33,897 nucleotides of DNA from Candidatus Epulonipiscium sp. (lineage in GTDB: Bacteria > Bacillota > Clostridia > Lachnospirales > Defluviitaleaceae), in the NCBI GenBank assembly GCA_012519955.1, contig JAAYPH010000052.1, positions 1 through 33,897 on the forward strand. The letters run 5' to 3'. Every line of letters starts with the position of its first letter. Position 1 is the first letter of the stretch. The position numbers and the translations under genes were made by a program. Shown here piece after piece: positions 33,082-33,897 of the stretch. The notes under the pieces are model-generated. The model made no database searches and had not been told where the DNA came from. It was given only the letters and a program-made list of their open reading frames with translations.

Positions 33082-33897
33082 CTATAAAGAAAGATCTTTT
33101 ATTTTTTCATTAAAAAGCTGATTCACTTTATTTTTTAATAGTTTATGCTCTTCTCTTTCCAAATAAGGATCCATATTTAATGCCTCAAGACATGCTTCTT
33201 GAGCCTTTTTTAAAATAGAAATGTCTTTGTATAAATTAGCAATTTTCAAATCTGGAAGTCCATGCTGCCTTGTTCCGAAAAATTCTCCCGGCCCCCTAAT
33301 TTGTAAATCGGTTTCTGAAATTTCAAATCCATTATTTGTTTTTTTCATGACTTTCATCCGTTCCATTGTAACTTTACTTTTAGAATCGGTTATTAAAATG
33401 CAATAGGACTTAAACTTCCCTCTACCAACTCTTCCTCGCAGCTGATGAAGCTGTGCTAATCCAAAACGTTCTGCATTTTCTATGAGCATAATGGTTGCAT
33501 TGGGAACGTTGACACCTACTTCTATAACTGTAGTTGATACTAATATGTGAATTTCCCCATTTAAAAATCTTTCCATTATTTTTTGTTTCTCTTTAGGTTT
33601 CATTTTACCGTGCAAATAGCTTATATGATATCCTTCAAACTCATGTTTGATTTTCTCCGTATATGAAAGAACCGATTGTAGTTCTTGTTCATCAGATTCT
33701 TCCACCATCGGGCAAATGATATAAGCCTGCCTTCCGCTCATCAGTTCTTTCTTTATAAACTGATAAACTCGATGTCTGTAAGAAGAGTCTACGCTGTAAG
33801 TGTCAATTTTTTGTCTTCCGGGAGGCAATTCGTCAATAATAGAAATATCCAAATCTCCATACAGTATAAGTGCTAAAGTTCTTGGAATCGGAGTTGC
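33082..33897 (-). CDS. recG: ATP-dependent DNA helicase RecG, C-terminal part
   Basis: RecG remodels stalled replication forks and Holliday junctions. Only the last 271 codons are in the window; the gene enters from the right edge. The fragment begins inside the ATPIPRTLAL motif (motif III) and runs on through YGDLDISIIDELPPGR, the helicase C domain with STTVIEVGVNVPNA, and QLRGRVGRG (motif VI), ending in the TRQHG and LPDLKIAN region of the family. No break is seen in the visible part. It is followed after about 20 nt by the sasP promoter region, with no clear terminator. Confidence 0.96.
   Translation of the reverse strand, partial: ATPIPRTLALILYGDLDISIIDELPPGRQKIDTYSVDSSYRHRVYQFIKKELMSGRQAYIICPMVEESDEQELQSVLSYTEKIKHEFEGYHISYLHGKMKPKEKQKIMERFLNGEIHILVSTTVIEVGVNVPNATIMLIENAERFGLAQLHQLRGRVGRGKFKSYCILITDSKSKVTMERMKVMKKTNNGFEISETDLQIRGPGEFFGTRQHGLPDLKIANLYKDISILKKAQEACLEALNMDPYLEREEHKLLKNKVNQLFNEKIKDLSL

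Noticed and set aside
1..33897. Search for CRISPR arrays, insertion sequences, prophage, toxin-antitoxin or defence genes, tRNA and rRNA
   Set aside because: No regularly spaced repeats, transposase or integrase motifs, tRNA-like cloverleaf or CCA ends, or rRNA sequence were seen; the genes are all ordinary chromosomal families in familiar order.

Overview
This window is almost entirely conserved housekeeping chromosome from an AT-rich, endospore-forming Firmicute, most likely a member of the Clostridia. The evidence is spoIVA with a sigma-E-type promoter, an alpha/beta-type small acid-soluble spore protein (SASP), ylbJ, a CIRCE/HrcA operator, strong AGGAGG-type ribosome binding sites, and gene orders known from Bacillus and Clostridia (ylxM-ffh-rpsP-khpA-rimM-trmD-rplS-lepB-rbgA-rnhB-ylqG-ylqH and yceD-rpmF-plsX-acpP-rnc-smc-ftsY). 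I cannot name the genus from sequence alone. Every gene but two (tmcAL and ylbJ, 28.4-30.9 kb) lies on the minus strand, so the window reads as one long minus-strand gene array.

Layout from the right edge, in the direction of transcription. recG (cut by the window edge) is followed by sasP, which has its own sporulation-type promoter and a very long terminator hairpin. Next is rsmD-coaD-(coiled-coil protein), meeting ylbJ tail to tail. tmcAL and ylbJ are on the plus strand; tmcAL diverges from pta-ackA across a 183-bp region with back-to-back promoters. Then come yceD-rpmF, plsX and acpP (fatty acid and phospholipid initiation, plus ribosomal protein L32), rnc-smc-ftsY, ylxM-ffh-rpsP-khpA (SRP and ribosome), rimM-trmD, rplS with a leader, three tandem signal peptidase I genes, rbgA-rnhB and a YbaK/ProX-like deacylase. 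After these are a CIRCE-controlled hsp20, then ylqG-ylqH-yraN-pgeF, a PDZ/radical-SAM DUF512 gene with der-plsY-gpsA, spoIVA, and the 5' end of a small gene at the left edge.

The genes form coherent modules: membrane lipid synthesis (plsX, acpP, plsY, gpsA, with coaD supplying the CoA from which the ACP arm is made), protein targeting and processing (ffh, ftsY, ylxM, lepB x3), ribosome and tRNA maturation (rpsP, rplS, rpmF, rimM, trmD, rsmD, rbgA, der, tmcAL, rnc, yceD), acetate metabolism (pta, ackA), chromosome maintenance (smc, recG, rnhB) and sporulation (spoIVA, sasP, ylbJ).

I found no mobile element, CRISPR array, tRNA or rRNA gene, prophage or defence cassette, and I do not think the window holds a spectacular undescribed system. 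The items most worth a second look are: the FliK-like/FlhB-tail pair ylqG-ylqH outside any flagellar locus; the three complete tandem signal peptidases; the DUF512 radical-SAM gene leading the der-plsY-gpsA operon; the uncharacterised coiled-coil gene after coaD, whose terminator is encoded inside the end of ylbJ; and an unassigned plus-strand hairpin beside the sasP terminator.
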